From Methanocorpusculum sp. (GTDB lineage Archaea; Halobacteriota; Methanomicrobia; Methanomicrobiales; Methanocorpusculaceae), in the NCBI GenBank assembly GCA_029987235.1, contig DALTWF010000008.1, positions 1 to 56,063 of the forward strand: a DNA stretch of 56,063 bases. Direction: 5' to 3'. The notes under the pieces were generated by a model, which saw nothing but the letters and a program-made list of their open reading frames with translations, was not told the DNA's origin and made no database searches. The position numbers were made by a program, and so were the translations under genes. Shown in pieces: positions 39,520 through 48,707 of this stretch (position 1 is the stretch's first letter; every line of letters begins with the position of its first letter).

Positions 39520-40692
39520 TTATTTTGCCGTACTCACGATTTTAATAACATCGCCCGTCTTCAACTCAGTCGTATCCTTAATCCGCATCTTCGTCCGCAC
39601 ATCAACCGCATACAAAAAACCCTTCGCAATCTCCGTATGCACACGGAACGCAAGATCCTTCGGCGTAGAACCCTTCGGCATAAGGAAAGCATCAGGCAGA
39701 ACCTGACCCTTTGCATTGCAGCACTTACCCTCATCCTCCACTGGATACACCACAATCATACCAAGTTCATCAAACACAACCTTGTTTAACGCCTCCTGCA
39801 CACCCGTACCGTTAAACTTCTTCATATTCTCTCCAATCATAGTAAGCGCCTTAATCTGCGGAGCAGAAAGCTTCGCCCCATCCACCGGCGCAAACTTACC
39901 ATCACCCGGCAGATACGAAATCAGCTTCGAAACAGACGCAGTCTTAAGCGCAAGTTCCCCCGCAGAAACAGTCGGAACCGCACCCATACCCTTTAACACC
40001 GCAATATTTTCCTCCGGCGCCTGATCCGCCTTGTTTGCCGCAATAATCATCGGCTTTGAAACACGCAGAAGAATCTCACACATCTTCTCAATATCCTCTT
40101 CCGATGCCTTCGCAAGATTAATCCCGCACTCATTAACCGCCTCACGAATCTGCACCGAATTAATCCGAAGCCCCGCAAGCGCATCACCCAGGAACTCAAT
40201 CAACGCATTCTCTTTTCCCTGCGCCTTGCGGATTAACGTCGGCAGATGCTTCTGCACAATACCAGCCATCCACATAGCAAACTCATACCGCAGGAACTCC
40301 ACATCCTCAACAGGATTACGCGTACCGACATCAACCGGATTTCCCTCCGCATCAGTACTGCCCGATGCATCCACAACCTGAATAATAGCATCCGCCTCAC
40401 GCAGATTGTCAAGGAACTGATTGCCAAGCCCCTTGCCTAAATGCGCATCAGGCACTAACCCCGCAACATCCAGAAGCTCCACCGGAACAAACCTGATACC
40501 GTCAATACAGTTATGACAGTTTTCAATGTGCAGCTCCTTACACGGGCACGCAGTACGCACATACGCGACACCCTTGTTCGCATCAATCGTCGTGAACGGA
40601 TAGTTAGCAATGTCAACATTTGCGAGCGTAAGCGACTTAAAAAAGGTCGACTTGCCGCAGTTCGGTTTACCAGCAAGAGCGATTAACAACAT
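39520..40692 (-). CDS. ychF: YchF/Obg-family translation-associated GTPase (ATPase)
   Basis: This 390-residue P-loop protein has G1 GKPNCGKSTFFKS, G3 DVAGLVPDAHLGKGLGNQFLDNL, an NKADQ-type G4 and a C-terminal TGS domain (FRVHTEIAKGFLYAVDVRTK...LKTGDVIKI). Archaeal YchF relatives bind ribosomes and often prefer ATP. The long helical insert between G domain elements is typical. It is alone on the minus strand, with a divergent promoter region shared with the MFS gene (about 106 bp). Confidence 0.9.
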   Translation of the reverse strand: MLLIALAGKPNCGKSTFFKSLTLANVDIANYPFTTIDANKGVAYVRTACPCKELHIENCHNCIDGIRFVPVELLDVAGLVPDAHLGKGLGNQFLDNLREADAIIQVVDASGSTDAEGNPVDVGTRNPVEDVEFLRYEFAMWMAGIVQKHLPTLIRKAQGKENALIEFLGDALAGLRINSVQIREAVNECGINLAKASEEDIEKMCEILLRVSKPMIIAANKADQAPEENIAVLKGMGAVPTVSAGELALKTASVSKLISYLPGDGKFAPVDGAKLSAPQIKALTMIGENMKKFNGTGVQEALNKVVFDELGMIVVYPVEDEGKCCNAKGQVLPDAFLMPKGSTPKDLAFRVHTEIAKGFLYAVDVRTKMRIKDTTELKTGDVIKIVSTAK

Positions 40693-40798
40693 ATTGATAT
40701 TCTCTGCTAATAGTATTGGTGCCGCAATATAGTAGTCTTATTGGTTTGTACCGCAATCTGTCAATTATTTTATATCCTATCATATCCGATAAATAAGT

Positions 40799-42238
40799 AT
40801 GCAGAACGCAGCAGGAAAAACAGTAATACTGATGATAGTCGCCTGTTCCATAGCTATGTTTATGGCAGCCCTGGACGGAACGATTATCAACGTCTCATTA
40901 CCAGTAATCGCACAGGATTTCGGTCTGACGACCTCAGGCGTTGCCTGGGTTTCGACCATCTATCTGCTTGTTTCCTCAGGAATGCTCTTAATCATCGGAA
41001 AAATAGCAGACACCCTCGGCTACAAAAAGATGTTTCTGATAGGATTTGCTGTATTTACCTTCGGCTCGTTTTCCTGCGGTTTTTTCCCCACCCTCTTTAA
41101 TGCATACCCCCTTCTTCTGATATCTCGTGTGATTCAGGCATTCGGCGGCGCAATAATGACCGTAATCGCCCCCGCATTAATCGGCCGCTACATGCCTGGC
41201 GACACAAAAGCAAAAGGAATGTCAGTAGCCATGCTGTTTGCCTCAATCGGCATGGCTTTGGGTCCGACACTCGGGGGACTTATCACCGAAACCCTTTCCT
41301 GGTCCTGGATATTCTTCATAAATATCCCGGTAGGCATTTTTGCAGTCATTTTAGGCATATTCGTTCTGCCCAAAGATACAGCAGCCGAAGCATCCATGAA
41401 AGGATTTGACGGCGTTGGCGCAGCTCTTGTCTTCACCGGTCTTGCCTCCCTCCTCTTTGCCGTATCGGAAGGCTCAACACTCGGCTGGACTTCTGCACCG
41501 GTTCTTATAACCATAGCTCTTGCAGTACTCGGCATCGGCGGCTTTATCATCCGCGAATTACGATTCAAATCCCCGATTCTTGACATCCGCCTCTTCAAAA
41601 ACCCGGTGTTCCTGATAATGAACATCATCTTCTGCCTGACATTCTTCATCTTCGCAGGCGCCAACTATCTTATGCCCTTTTTCCTGCAGGAAGTAAAAGG
41701 AATCAGCACCTTTAACTCGGGACTGCTGCTTACCGCCCTTTCCATCGGACTGGTAATTGCAGGCCTCATCTCCGGTATGATTTTCTCAAAACTCATCGGA
41801 AAAATCAGAATTTTGCTGATTGCAGGAGGAATATGCCTTGCCTTCGGCTTTTTCCTGCTTACTGAACTGCATCCGATGACCGGATTCGGTCTGATTATTG
41901 CAGGACTTGTTCTCATAGGTCTTGGAATCGGATTTATCACAACCCCTATGTCCACCCTTCTTCTGCAGGCCGTTTCATCCGACAAACAGGGAATGGTCTC
42001 AAGTCTGGTCGGCCTTGAACGTCAGGCGCCAATGGCTGTTGGTGTTACGGTGTTTAACCTGCTGTTAATCATCGGCGTCAAATACATCGCAAAACATGAA
42101 GGGATTACTACAATGCCCCCGCACGAAATCCAGGTGCAGATTCTTGCGACCGGTATGGATTTCTGCTTCTGCATCTCGGTAATCCTTGCAATAGTCATAA
42201 TTATCCTCTGTTTCTTTATCAGAGAAAACAGACTCTGA
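40799..42238 (+). CDS. Major facilitator superfamily transporter, DHA2 (EmrB/QacA-like)
   Basis: This 479-residue membrane protein has 14 predicted helices. DHA2 features are FMAALDGTIINVSLPVIAQDF (helix 1, with the D required for drug exporters), GKIADTLGYKKMFLIGFAVF (motif A) and the GMALGPTLGGLITETLSWSWIFFINIPVG motif C segment. Such antiporters extrude drugs, dyes or fatty acids with protons. No regulator is adjacent. The start codon ATG at 40799 follows a short A/T-rich leader. Confidence 0.92.
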   Translation: MQNAAGKTVILMIVACSIAMFMAALDGTIINVSLPVIAQDFGLTTSGVAWVSTIYLLVSSGMLLIIGKIADTLGYKKMFLIGFAVFTFGSFSCGFFPTLFNAYPLLLISRVIQAFGGAIMTVIAPALIGRYMPGDTKAKGMSVAMLFASIGMALGPTLGGLITETLSWSWIFFINIPVGIFAVILGIFVLPKDTAAEASMKGFDGVGAALVFTGLASLLFAVSEGSTLGWTSAPVLITIALAVLGIGGFIIRELRFKSPILDIRLFKNPVFLIMNIIFCLTFFIFAGANYLMPFFLQEVKGISTFNSGLLLTALSIGLVIAGLISGMIFSKLIGKIRILLIAGGICLAFGFFLLTELHPMTGFGLIIAGLVLIGLGIGFITTPMSTLLLQAVSSDKQGMVSSLVGLERQAPMAVGVTVFNLLLIIGVKYIAKHEGITTMPPHEIQVQILATGMDFCFCISVILAIVIIILCFFIRENRL

Positions 42239-42295
42239 TCTTTTTTTCCGCCTGTCCGTTTGATTTATATCTTCAAAAACACAAATAATCTCTAA

Positions 42296-43786
42296 ATGAT
42301 ATGGCAAATAATCAGAGCGACTCTTGATATTGTTTCAGAATCCGTTTTTCTCATAATAGTATTGCTGAATCTGGTATTCTGCATCATAATCATCTTCTAC
42401 GAGCGGAGAAACCCGCAGACCGCACTTCTCTGGATCCTTCTGATGTTTTTCCTGCCGGTAGTGGGATTTATCGCATACCTCTTCTTAGGGCGCCATCTGT
42501 ATGCAGCCCATATTTTCAACAGAAAAACGCTTGCCGACCAGGCAATTGCAGATTATGCACACAGTCAGCTGGAAAAACTCAAAACTGCCGACCTCGAGAC
42601 CGAATTATACGGATTTGACCCGGTTGCTGCCTTTTTATCCGCAGCAGACGATGCAGTGCTTACGGCAAACAATGAGGTTGAACGCTTTGTGGACGGAGAA
42701 GAGAAATTCGCAGCATTCCGTAAACTGATAGATTCTGCTGAAAAATACATCCACCTTGAATATTTCATTATCCGCGACGATGAACTCGGACGTGATATCA
42801 TTGCCCTTCTGACAAAAAAAGCAAAGGAAGGGGTTGCTGTCAGAGTAATCTTTGATGCCGGCGGAACGTTTTCCATCAGGAAAAAGAAGTTCTTCGGTCC
42901 TCTGAAGGAAGCAGGCGGCGATGTACGGATTTTCTTCCCGCTGAAGATTCCAATCTTCAACACCCGTCTGCACTTCCGCGACCACAGAAAAATCCTTGTC
43001 GTTGATGGAAAATGCGCAATGATAGGCGGATTTAACATCGGTGATGAATATCTCGGCAAAGGACCGATGGGATACTGGCGCGACACACACTTAAAAATCA
43101 GAGGCGGTGCAGTCTGCAGCCTGCAGAGCCGTTTCATTATGGACTGGAATTACTCCGCGCCGGACGCAAAAATTGACGTAAACGAGGAAAACGCCGAATT
43201 GTACTACCCGGATGAAATCTGGGAAGATATCGGAACATCCCGCGTGCAGATTGCATCATCCGGTCCGGATTCGCCGGAAAAAGCGATTTACAACGGCTAT
43301 GTGGACCTGCTTTCCCGTGCAAAAAAGACGGTCTATATCCACAGTCCGTATTTTGTTCCGGATGAGCCGATGCTTAATGCATTCAGAATTGCCATTCGTT
43401 CCGGCGTTGACGTGCGTATTGTCATCCCCTGTAAAGCCGACCACCTGTTTATCTACTGGACGAATCACTCTTATCTCGGCGATTTAATCCGGCTCGGTGC
43501 AAGAGGATACGAATATAACGACGGATTTATTCATTCCAAGACAAGTATCTTTGACGGACAGGTCGCATCAGTCGGCACGGCAAACTGGGATGTGCGCAGT
43601 TTCAAGCTGAATTTCGAAACACAGGCGTTTGTCTACGATGACATTCTCGCCTCCGAAATGGACAAGGCATTTTTAAAGGAACTGGACGAAAAGTGCACGG
43701 AAATTACGCTGGAAGCATACAACAACCGCCCGCTTATGACAAAAATCAGAGAGGGAATCTGCAGACTGTTCTCGCCGATTCTCTAA
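42296..43786 (+). CDS. cls: Cardiolipin synthase (phospholipase D family)
   Basis: This 496-residue protein has two N-terminal transmembrane helices (residues about 10-65, LIIVLLNLVFCIIIIFYERRNPQTALLWILLMFFLPVVGFIAYLFLGR) and two PLD HKD motifs: HFRDHRKILVVDGKCAMIGGFN and HSKTSIFDGQVASVGTANWD. Family enzymes join two phospholipids, in archaea making cardiolipin analogues from archaeal phosphatidylglycerol. Length and topology are normal. It follows the MFS gene by 57 bp. Confidence 0.93.
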   Translation: MIWQIIRATLDIVSESVFLIIVLLNLVFCIIIIFYERRNPQTALLWILLMFFLPVVGFIAYLFLGRHLYAAHIFNRKTLADQAIADYAHSQLEKLKTADLETELYGFDPVAAFLSAADDAVLTANNEVERFVDGEEKFAAFRKLIDSAEKYIHLEYFIIRDDELGRDIIALLTKKAKEGVAVRVIFDAGGTFSIRKKKFFGPLKEAGGDVRIFFPLKIPIFNTRLHFRDHRKILVVDGKCAMIGGFNIGDEYLGKGPMGYWRDTHLKIRGGAVCSLQSRFIMDWNYSAPDAKIDVNEENAELYYPDEIWEDIGTSRVQIASSGPDSPEKAIYNGYVDLLSRAKKTVYIHSPYFVPDEPMLNAFRIAIRSGVDVRIVIPCKADHLFIYWTNHSYLGDLIRLGARGYEYNDGFIHSKTSIFDGQVASVGTANWDVRSFKLNFETQAFVYDDILASEMDKAFLKELDEKCTEITLEAYNNRPLMTKIREGICRLFSPIL

Positions 43787-44701
43787 CTATTTTATCATTT
43801 TTTTAATCCGCGTCACATGCTGTTTTGCATGTGTGTATAAAAGAGGCGGAAGCCACGGAATATAGCCCGGCGTCATGCAAAGCCCCTGTTTTGCATTGCG
43901 GGCGAAATTCACCTCGGTTCCGCAGACATCATTTTTACGCATCCGGATTTCCTCAACCATTTCAGCCGGATTTGCACATCCTTCGGAAAGACAGACCGAA
44001 TATCCTACGCTTTGACCGATATGTGCATCAGAGCCTCCCGTCATACATAAGGTATGCGACGCTGCATACGTTTGCGCACGCTCGTTGTATGCCTGTTTGA
44101 GCCCGCTGCAGATTACCTCAAGCCCGTCGAGATTTTCAGCCGCCTCAGACCGCAGAACACCGGTTTCAATCCCCTTCATCACACCCCGCACGGCAATACC
44201 GTATCCGTATGGATGTGCTGCAATAACAAGACCTCCCGCGTCTTTTGCGCCGGAGATAATTTCCTCTGTTCCAAGCTGCACCGCAAGGTGCGGACACATC
44301 GTGTGTCTGTCCCGGATTTGCGCATTGTAATATGCTTCAAGTTCGGAAAACCGCTCAAAATAGACAAGGATATGCGGACCCTCACGTGCTGAAACCTCAA
44401 TACCCGGGATGATATTGTCCGTAAACGACAGGGCTTCTTTCACGCCGGAAATAACATTATGGTCCGTTATTGCGCATCCCAGATGCTTTTCCTCAAGCAC
44501 CTTTGCAAGGGTTTTCGGCGACAGGACAGCGTCTGATGCGGTTGTGTGGACATGCATGTCATATGCATGCCGGTCGCCGAAATTCCAGAGAGCGTGAATT
44601 ATTTTCGTACATACAGATAGGCGCACATCCTTTAATAGGTCTTTGACAGACTCAGGCGTCCAGCGCCCGTGTGATTTCACCGGCAATCCGCCCGTTTGCA
44701 A
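43787..44701 (-). CDS. PHP-domain phosphoesterase
   Basis: PHP-family metal motifs are clear: DMHVHTTASDAVLSPKTLAKVL (about residue 48), ITDHNVISGVKEAL, EVSAREGPHILVYF, AAHPYGYGIAVRG and TGGSDAHIGQSVG. These are trinuclear metal phosphoesterases acting on small phosphates or nucleotides. The start is uncertain: the ATG at 44701 (304 residues) would overlap the kinase gene by 50 bp; GTG codons at 44680 and 44626 are alternatives. The N-terminal 45 residues are not typical of the family. Overlap suggests co-transcription with the mfnE-like kinase. Confidence 0.85.
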   Translation of the reverse strand: MQTGGLPVKSHGRWTPESVKDLLKDVRLSVCTKIIHALWNFGDRHAYDMHVHTTASDAVLSPKTLAKVLEEKHLGCAITDHNVISGVKEALSFTDNIIPGIEVSAREGPHILVYFERFSELEAYYNAQIRDRHTMCPHLAVQLGTEEIISGAKDAGGLVIAAHPYGYGIAVRGVMKGIETGVLRSEAAENLDGLEVICSGLKQAYNERAQTYAASHTLCMTGGSDAHIGQSVGYSVCLSEGCANPAEMVEEIRMRKNDVCGTEVNFARNAKQGLCMTPGYIPWLPPLLYTHAKQHVTRIKKMIK

Positions 44702-45173
44702 TTCGCACCGTCATTTCCGGATGCTCTTTTACAATGGAAAAAATATACGGGTCAACAATATCAGAACCAGACAGTTCCGGCCCGAACTCTGCAGACACGG
44801 ATTTCACCAGCAGTAAATCTGATTCCCCCTCTTCTGCAATCCACGCTGCAATTGAATCCGATGTCACATCCCAAGAATGAGGCAGCACATCATGTTTTCT
44901 GCAGTAGTCGTACGGCAGAAAAATAACGGCTTTGCCCCCGGTTTTTGGCTCGGTTGACACCGGAAAGCCGAATGTGGATAAAAACCGCCCGTAGCGGTTC
45001 ATCGAAAGGATTGCATCAAAATGAGCCGTATCACAGTCTGGGTCTTTCTCCCGCACAAAATCCGCAAAAACCCCGCCTCCCGGAACAATCAGAATATCAC
45101 GGTCCCGCGGAATCTCAGCAAGAATCTGCCCTGCGGCATCTAAAAGACTACCCCCGATTTTTACGACCAGCAT
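44652..45173 (-). CDS. mfnE: Amino-acid-kinase-fold protein, MfnE-like (methanofuran pathway)
   Basis: This 173-residue protein has the fold markers MLVVKIGGSLLDAAG, DILIVPGGGVFADFVRE and the segment LPHSWDVTSDSIAAWIA followed by NGRIAGEIT, which resemble MfnE, the [5-(aminomethyl)furan-3-yl]methyl phosphate kinase of methanofuran synthesis. Methanofuran carries formyl groups in the first step of methanogenesis from CO2. It is shorter than MJ MfnE (about 220) by loss of a central region, which lowers confidence. Its end overlaps the PHP gene. The other candidates are generic UMP-kinase relatives. Confidence 0.75.
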   Translation of the reverse strand: MLVVKIGGSLLDAAGQILAEIPRDRDILIVPGGGVFADFVREKDPDCDTAHFDAILSMNRYGRFLSTFGFPVSTEPKTGGKAVIFLPYDYCRKHDVLPHSWDVTSDSIAAWIAEEGESDLLLVKSVSAEFGPELSGSDIVDPYIFSIVKEHPEMTVRIANGRIAGEITRALDA

Positions 45174-45213
45174 AATCGTTACATCTATTAGCCTTCAACT
45201 ACTATGAAACTGT

Positions 45214-46872
45214 ATGAAACTTCTGCCCGTGCTGTTTTTCGTGCTCGTCCTCTTTACAGCACCGGCAGGTGCGGGATATCTTATCACTGAATTCTGCCCT
45301 GACGGCTATGCATCAGGCGACGGGGACGAATATTTTATCCTTTCCGGAACAGGAGACTTAACGTCATATGCGGTCTCCGACGGTGAAGGAACCATTTCTT
45401 TTCCTGAAAACCGTCAAGGACCGGTTACTGTTGCACGCAGTGCGGAAGGATATTTCAGTATTTACAAAACCTATCCTGACTATGAAATCATCGAAAGCGA
45501 AGCATCAGTGCCGAATGTGAAAACCGCCGGCAAGTTCCAGATGGCAAATTCGGGCGATTCCCTATCACTGTACAAGAATGGTTATGAAATCCAGACGGTG
45601 ACCTGGCCTGACGATGTGGCAACGTCAAACGGTCGTGTGCATGTCTTAAATGACGGCGTCTGGGACACGCGTGTGTACAAAATCGGACAGAGCCGCTTTT
45701 CGCCTGAAACATTTATCGCCGATTCGGCAACCCTGTTTGTTTCGCCGGACTGCTCTTTTGAAGTGGTGACAAAAGCAATAGACGATGCAAAGGCAACGCT
45801 CTGCATCGCAGTCTATGAATTTGAGTCGCCCGCAATAGCCAGGCATGTTGCAGCTGCGTCCGCCCGCGGGGTGGATGTGACCATACTCGTAGAAGGCGGG
45901 CCGGTCGGCGGAATGAGTGATGAAGAAAAAGGCGTTCTGAATTATCTGACTGCGGCGGGTGCGGACGTGTACACAATTGAATCAGTTGACAAACTTCCGG
46001 CCCGCTACCGCTATCATCATGCGAAATATCTGATTGCGGACGGTTCCGCAACTTTGGTGCTCTCGGAAAATCTGGGCGACACGGGAATCCCAAAAACCGG
46101 TACAGCAGGAAACCGCGGCTGGGGCGCATTAGTACAGGACAAAGAACTTGCCGCATACTTTACCAAAGTCTTTGAATCCGACCTTGCGGGCTATGACATA
46201 TATCCGTGGAAGCCGACCAAAACAGCACTTCCCGAAGAAAAACCGGGTCAGGACACCCTGACCGTATTTCACCCGCTGACTCTTGAAAACGTAAAAATCA
46301 CCCCTGTCATCGCGCCAGACACAAGCAGTCTGATAGAAGATTTGCTGCAGGGTGCATATTGTTCGCTTGATATCGAACAAGCATATATCTCCCCATGGCC
46401 CGGAGGAGTGCAGAACGCCTGGCTTGCCATTGCTCTTGAAAAGGCGAAACAGGGTATCTCAGTCAGAGTAATTCTGGATGGAATGTATTATAATACTGAG
46501 GATGATGCAGATAATGATGAACTGGTTGCCACTCTGAACAGACTTGACCTGCCTGTTTCTGCACGTCTCATTAATCCGGGAGATACTGTTCTTAAACTCC
46601 ATAACAAAGGAGTTATTGCAGACGGCAGGAGTGTCCTGATTTCCTCCATCAACTGGAGTTACAACTCGCCGGTAAACAACCGTGAAGCAGGATTGATAAT
46701 CGAAGATACAAGGGCTGCAAAGTATTACACCAAAGTCTTCGACCTTGATTTCGAAGGCGAAAAGTACGAAGAACCCCTGTCCTACGGACTCGGTTTTGAC
46801 CTGCGGTTCCTTCTTGCAGGAGGAATTGTACTGATACTGATACTCATTCTGATAATCAGGAGAAGAAGATGA
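45214..46872 (+). CDS. Secreted, membrane-anchored phospholipase D-like protein
   Basis: This 552-residue protein has a signal peptide (MKLLPVLFFVLVLFTAPAGAGY), a lamin-tail-like N-terminal region (residues about 25-140, YLITEFCPDGYASGDGDEYFIL), two PLD catalytic motifs (HHAKYLIADGSATLVLSENL at about residue 268 and HNKGVIADGRSVLISSINWS at about residue 468), and a C-terminal transmembrane helix followed by RRRR. The HKD pattern is close to that of nuclease-type PLDs. The domain order suggests an extracellular nuclease or lipid-modifying enzyme on the cell surface. It is followed by a 38-bp gap to a divergent HTH gene. Confidence 0.85.
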   Translation: MKLLPVLFFVLVLFTAPAGAGYLITEFCPDGYASGDGDEYFILSGTGDLTSYAVSDGEGTISFPENRQGPVTVARSAEGYFSIYKTYPDYEIIESEASVPNVKTAGKFQMANSGDSLSLYKNGYEIQTVTWPDDVATSNGRVHVLNDGVWDTRVYKIGQSRFSPETFIADSATLFVSPDCSFEVVTKAIDDAKATLCIAVYEFESPAIARHVAAASARGVDVTILVEGGPVGGMSDEEKGVLNYLTAAGADVYTIESVDKLPARYRYHHAKYLIADGSATLVLSENLGDTGIPKTGTAGNRGWGALVQDKELAAYFTKVFESDLAGYDIYPWKPTKTALPEEKPGQDTLTVFHPLTLENVKITPVIAPDTSSLIEDLLQGAYCSLDIEQAYISPWPGGVQNAWLAIALEKAKQGISVRVILDGMYYNTEDDADNDELVATLNRLDLPVSARLINPGDTVLKLHNKGVIADGRSVLISSINWSYNSPVNNREAGLIIEDTRAAKYYTKVFDLDFEGEKYEEPLSYGLGFDLRFLLAGGIVLILILILIIRRRR

Positions 46873-46910
46873 TGATAAAAAACAGACTGGTAAAAATGAA
46901 TGCAGGCAGC

Positions 46911-47147
46911 TTATACTGCTGCCATAGTATTCTGAGGTGTTTTGAGCTGGAAATAACTCTGTCTTGCATCATGGAAGTTGAACTTTTCAATGATGAGGCC
47001 TGCTTCCTTCAGGCGTCTGAGAGCATAGCGGACAGTGCGCGGAGCAAGACCGGATTTTTCCACTATGTCCTTGTGCGTAAGGCTGTGCGCACCTTCGAGG
47101 AGTTGAAGGATGTTTATGCAGGAATTTGGAAGTATTGTTCTTTGCAT
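46911..47147 (-). CDS. Small winged-helix transcriptional regulator
   Basis: About 78 residues starting at ATG 47147 (an extended frame reaches 47186). The HTH is HSLTHKDIVEKSGLAPRTVRYALRRLKEAGLIIEKFNFHDARQSYFQL, a MarR/TrmB-like winged helix with the recognition helix PRTVRYALRRL and a wing. Such tiny regulators usually act as autorepressors. It is divergent from the five-gene operon at 47276 with palindromes in between, so it likely controls that operon. Confidence 0.75.
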   Translation of the reverse strand: MQRTILPNSCINILQLLEGAHSLTHKDIVEKSGLAPRTVRYALRRLKEAGLIIEKFNFHDARQSYFQLKTPQNTMAAV

Positions 47148-47167
47148 ACTAATAAATCGCCTTGTAA

Positions 47168-47177
47168 GAATATAAAG
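47168..47177 (-). promoter_or_regulatory. TATA box of the small winged-helix gene
   Basis: Reverse complement actttatatt lies about 25 bp upstream of ATG 47147, as expected for a leaderless archaeal gene, supporting that start. Confidence 0.55.
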
Positions 47178-47189
47178 TTTTCTCAATTA

Positions 47190-47239
47190 GTTCGTAATAA
47201 TACGAACAAATTTTTACAAACTGCGATTTTTGTTCGAAC
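47190..47239. promoter_or_regulatory. Palindromic operator candidates between the HTH gene and the nucleic-acid operon
   Basis: GTTCGTA-ataa-TACGAAC (47190-47207) is a perfect palindrome with 7-bp arms, and GTTCGAAC (47232-47239) is a compact 8-bp palindrome sharing the GTTCG half. They sit between the divergent promoters of the winged-helix gene and the operon starting at 47276. They are the obvious binding sites for the small regulator. A strong ribosome-binding site gaggaggg (47261-47268) follows before the ATG. Confidence 0.55.
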
Positions 47240-47275
47240 GCGCACAAACAACATGCTGCAGAGGAGGGGATTATT

Positions 47276-47638
47276 ATGCTGACGCGCCCGGAAAAAGAAG
47301 CGGTTATAACCATCGTTATAGTTGTCTGCATACTTGCACTTCTGTGGGCGGGTTTTGTCTTCCTTTTCCCTGACCTGGGTGTTGTTCCGTATACCGAGGA
47401 GGTGCCTGACAAGGCAAAGGTATCTCTTGAAGGAGTTATACTGTCTGCAAAGCCGACCTCAACCGGGGGACACCTTCTTATGAATGTATCAGGCGTTACC
47501 GTGTTTGTGCAAAACGGCGGCAGCGAACTCATCTTCATGGAGGGAGATCATGTGAAACTTACCGGTATCGCAGCAACGTACGGAGGCAAACGGGAGATTT
47601 CGGTTGCCCGCATCTCAGACATAACTATTCTAACCTAG
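47276..47638 (+). CDS. Membrane-anchored OB-fold protein
   Basis: This 120-residue protein has an N-terminal transmembrane helix (AVITIVIVVCILALLWAGFVFLF, residues about 9-31) and an OB-fold-like domain after it (KVSLEGVILSAKPTSTGGHLLMNVSGVTVFVQN...VKLTGIAATYGGKREISVARI). OB-folds of this type bind nucleic acid or ions. The domain would face outside if the N-terminus is inside (positive-inside rule not decisive). It starts 9 bp after a strong Shine-Dalgarno and leads a run of five co-oriented genes, ending 18 bp before the next. Confidence 0.65.
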   Translation: MLTRPEKEAVITIVIVVCILALLWAGFVFLFPDLGVVPYTEEVPDKAKVSLEGVILSAKPTSTGGHLLMNVSGVTVFVQNGGSELIFMEGDHVKLTGIAATYGGKREISVARISDITILT

Positions 47639-47656
47639 GAAAACCAACAATATACT

Positions 47657-48064
47657 ATGAGTGAATATCCGAACCCGGGTGATGAAGTCGACCTTCTGGA
47701 CCTTCGTGAACTTCGCAACCGCAATAAAATAAATGTATATCTCTATATGGACGAGGAGATTGCGAAAACCTCGACACTTGAGAATGATCTGAAAAAATAC
47801 CGGTTGGCAGACCCTGACCACCGTCCGGTCCTTGAAATCGAGGAGTTTCTGAAAAATATGCAGAAGACCATGAAACAGATTATGGGGAATTCTGCAAATG
47901 TGGAAACTATGTTAAAAGAACAGCCGCTTAAGGCAACGGTTCTTTCCACGGGAACGATTGAAACACCGGTCGGAATCCGGCCGTATCTGAAATGTCTTTT
48001 GCCGTTTTTGGACGAAATGGAGGAAATCGAAGTCAAAAACGCCACCGGTATCAGACAGAAATGA
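47657..48064 (+). CDS. Conserved-looking protein of unknown function in the RPA-associated operon
   Basis: This 135-residue, mostly helical and acidic protein (SEYPNPGDEVDLLDLRELRNRNKINVYLYMDEEIAKT...) has no recognised motif. The last part (LKATVLSTGTIETPVGIRPYLKCLLPFLDEMEEIEVKN) has a beta-hairpin-like pattern. Its stop overlaps the next gene's ATG (ATGA), so it is translationally coupled with the RPA-associated OB-fold protein. Because of position it may be involved in single-stranded DNA metabolism, but that is only inference. Confidence 0.55.
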   Translation: MSEYPNPGDEVDLLDLRELRNRNKINVYLYMDEEIAKTSTLENDLKKYRLADPDHRPVLEIEEFLKNMQKTMKQIMGNSANVETMLKEQPLKATVLSTGTIETPVGIRPYLKCLLPFLDEMEEIEVKNATGIRQK

Positions 48065-48702
48065 CACGTGCAGCAGCGCTTTGTCCTGCAGTGCGGATGT
48101 TTGCCTGTGAACTGGCAAAAATCAGGTCCGCACCCCCTGCCGGGATTTTTATTGTCGGGGTCTTGACAGACAATACCGGGGACTCGCTTCGGATAAGTGA
48201 CCCGACCGGCGTTTTTTCGGTGAAAATAAACAGAAACAACACCGCAGTCCGCCTCGCCGCAGAAAAAATCGAGGCGCCGTGTTTTGTGGCGGTTTATGCA
48301 GGTGTGCGGGCGCAGAATTATGCAGGAAAAGTGTTTCTTGAACTTACGGCAGAGTCCGTGACAGAAACCACACGGGACGCACGGGATGCGTGGATTTGTG
48401 ATGCGGCATCAGGCGCCGGAGCACGTCTTTTTCAAAATCCGGATAAGGCAGCACTGATTGAGGATATTGCAAAAGCGCTGAACGCTGTAAAGCCGCCCGC
48501 ACAAAAAGCAGATGTTTCCGATGAGCAGATTTTTGCGGTGATTGAAGAACTTTCAGAAAAGAAAGGGGCGCAGATTACGGCTGTTCTTGACGCGCTGAAA
48601 AAACTCGGCATGGCTGAAACCGCCGCAAAAGCGCGGTTAAATCAGCTTGCAGAAGACGGTGATTTGTATTCGCCGACAAAGGAGACCATTAAAGTCCTCT
48701 GA
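48061..48702 (+). CDS. RPA-associated OB-fold protein (COG3390-like)
   Basis: This 213-residue protein has an OB-fold N-terminal half (residues about 15-115, GIFIVGVLTDNTGDSLRISDPTGVFSVKI...APCFVAVYAGVRAQNYAGKVFLELTAESV) and a helical C-terminal winged-helix-like half (SDEQIFAVIEELSEKKGAQITAVLDALKKLGMAETAAKARLNQLAEDGDLYSP). It resembles the archaeal RPA-associated proteins that in haloarchaea sit next to RPA and to a calcineurin-like phosphoesterase gene; here the phosphoesterase is adjacent. It likely binds single-stranded DNA or RPA. The ATG 48061 is chosen for the coupling overlap; the frame opens at 47992. Confidence 0.75.
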   Translation: MTRAAALCPAVRMFACELAKIRSAPPAGIFIVGVLTDNTGDSLRISDPTGVFSVKINRNNTAVRLAAEKIEAPCFVAVYAGVRAQNYAGKVFLELTAESVTETTRDARDAWICDAASGAGARLFQNPDKAALIEDIAKALNAVKPPAQKADVSDEQIFAVIEELSEKKGAQITAVLDALKKLGMAETAAKARLNQLAEDGDLYSPTKETIKVL

Positions 48703-48707
48703 ATCGA

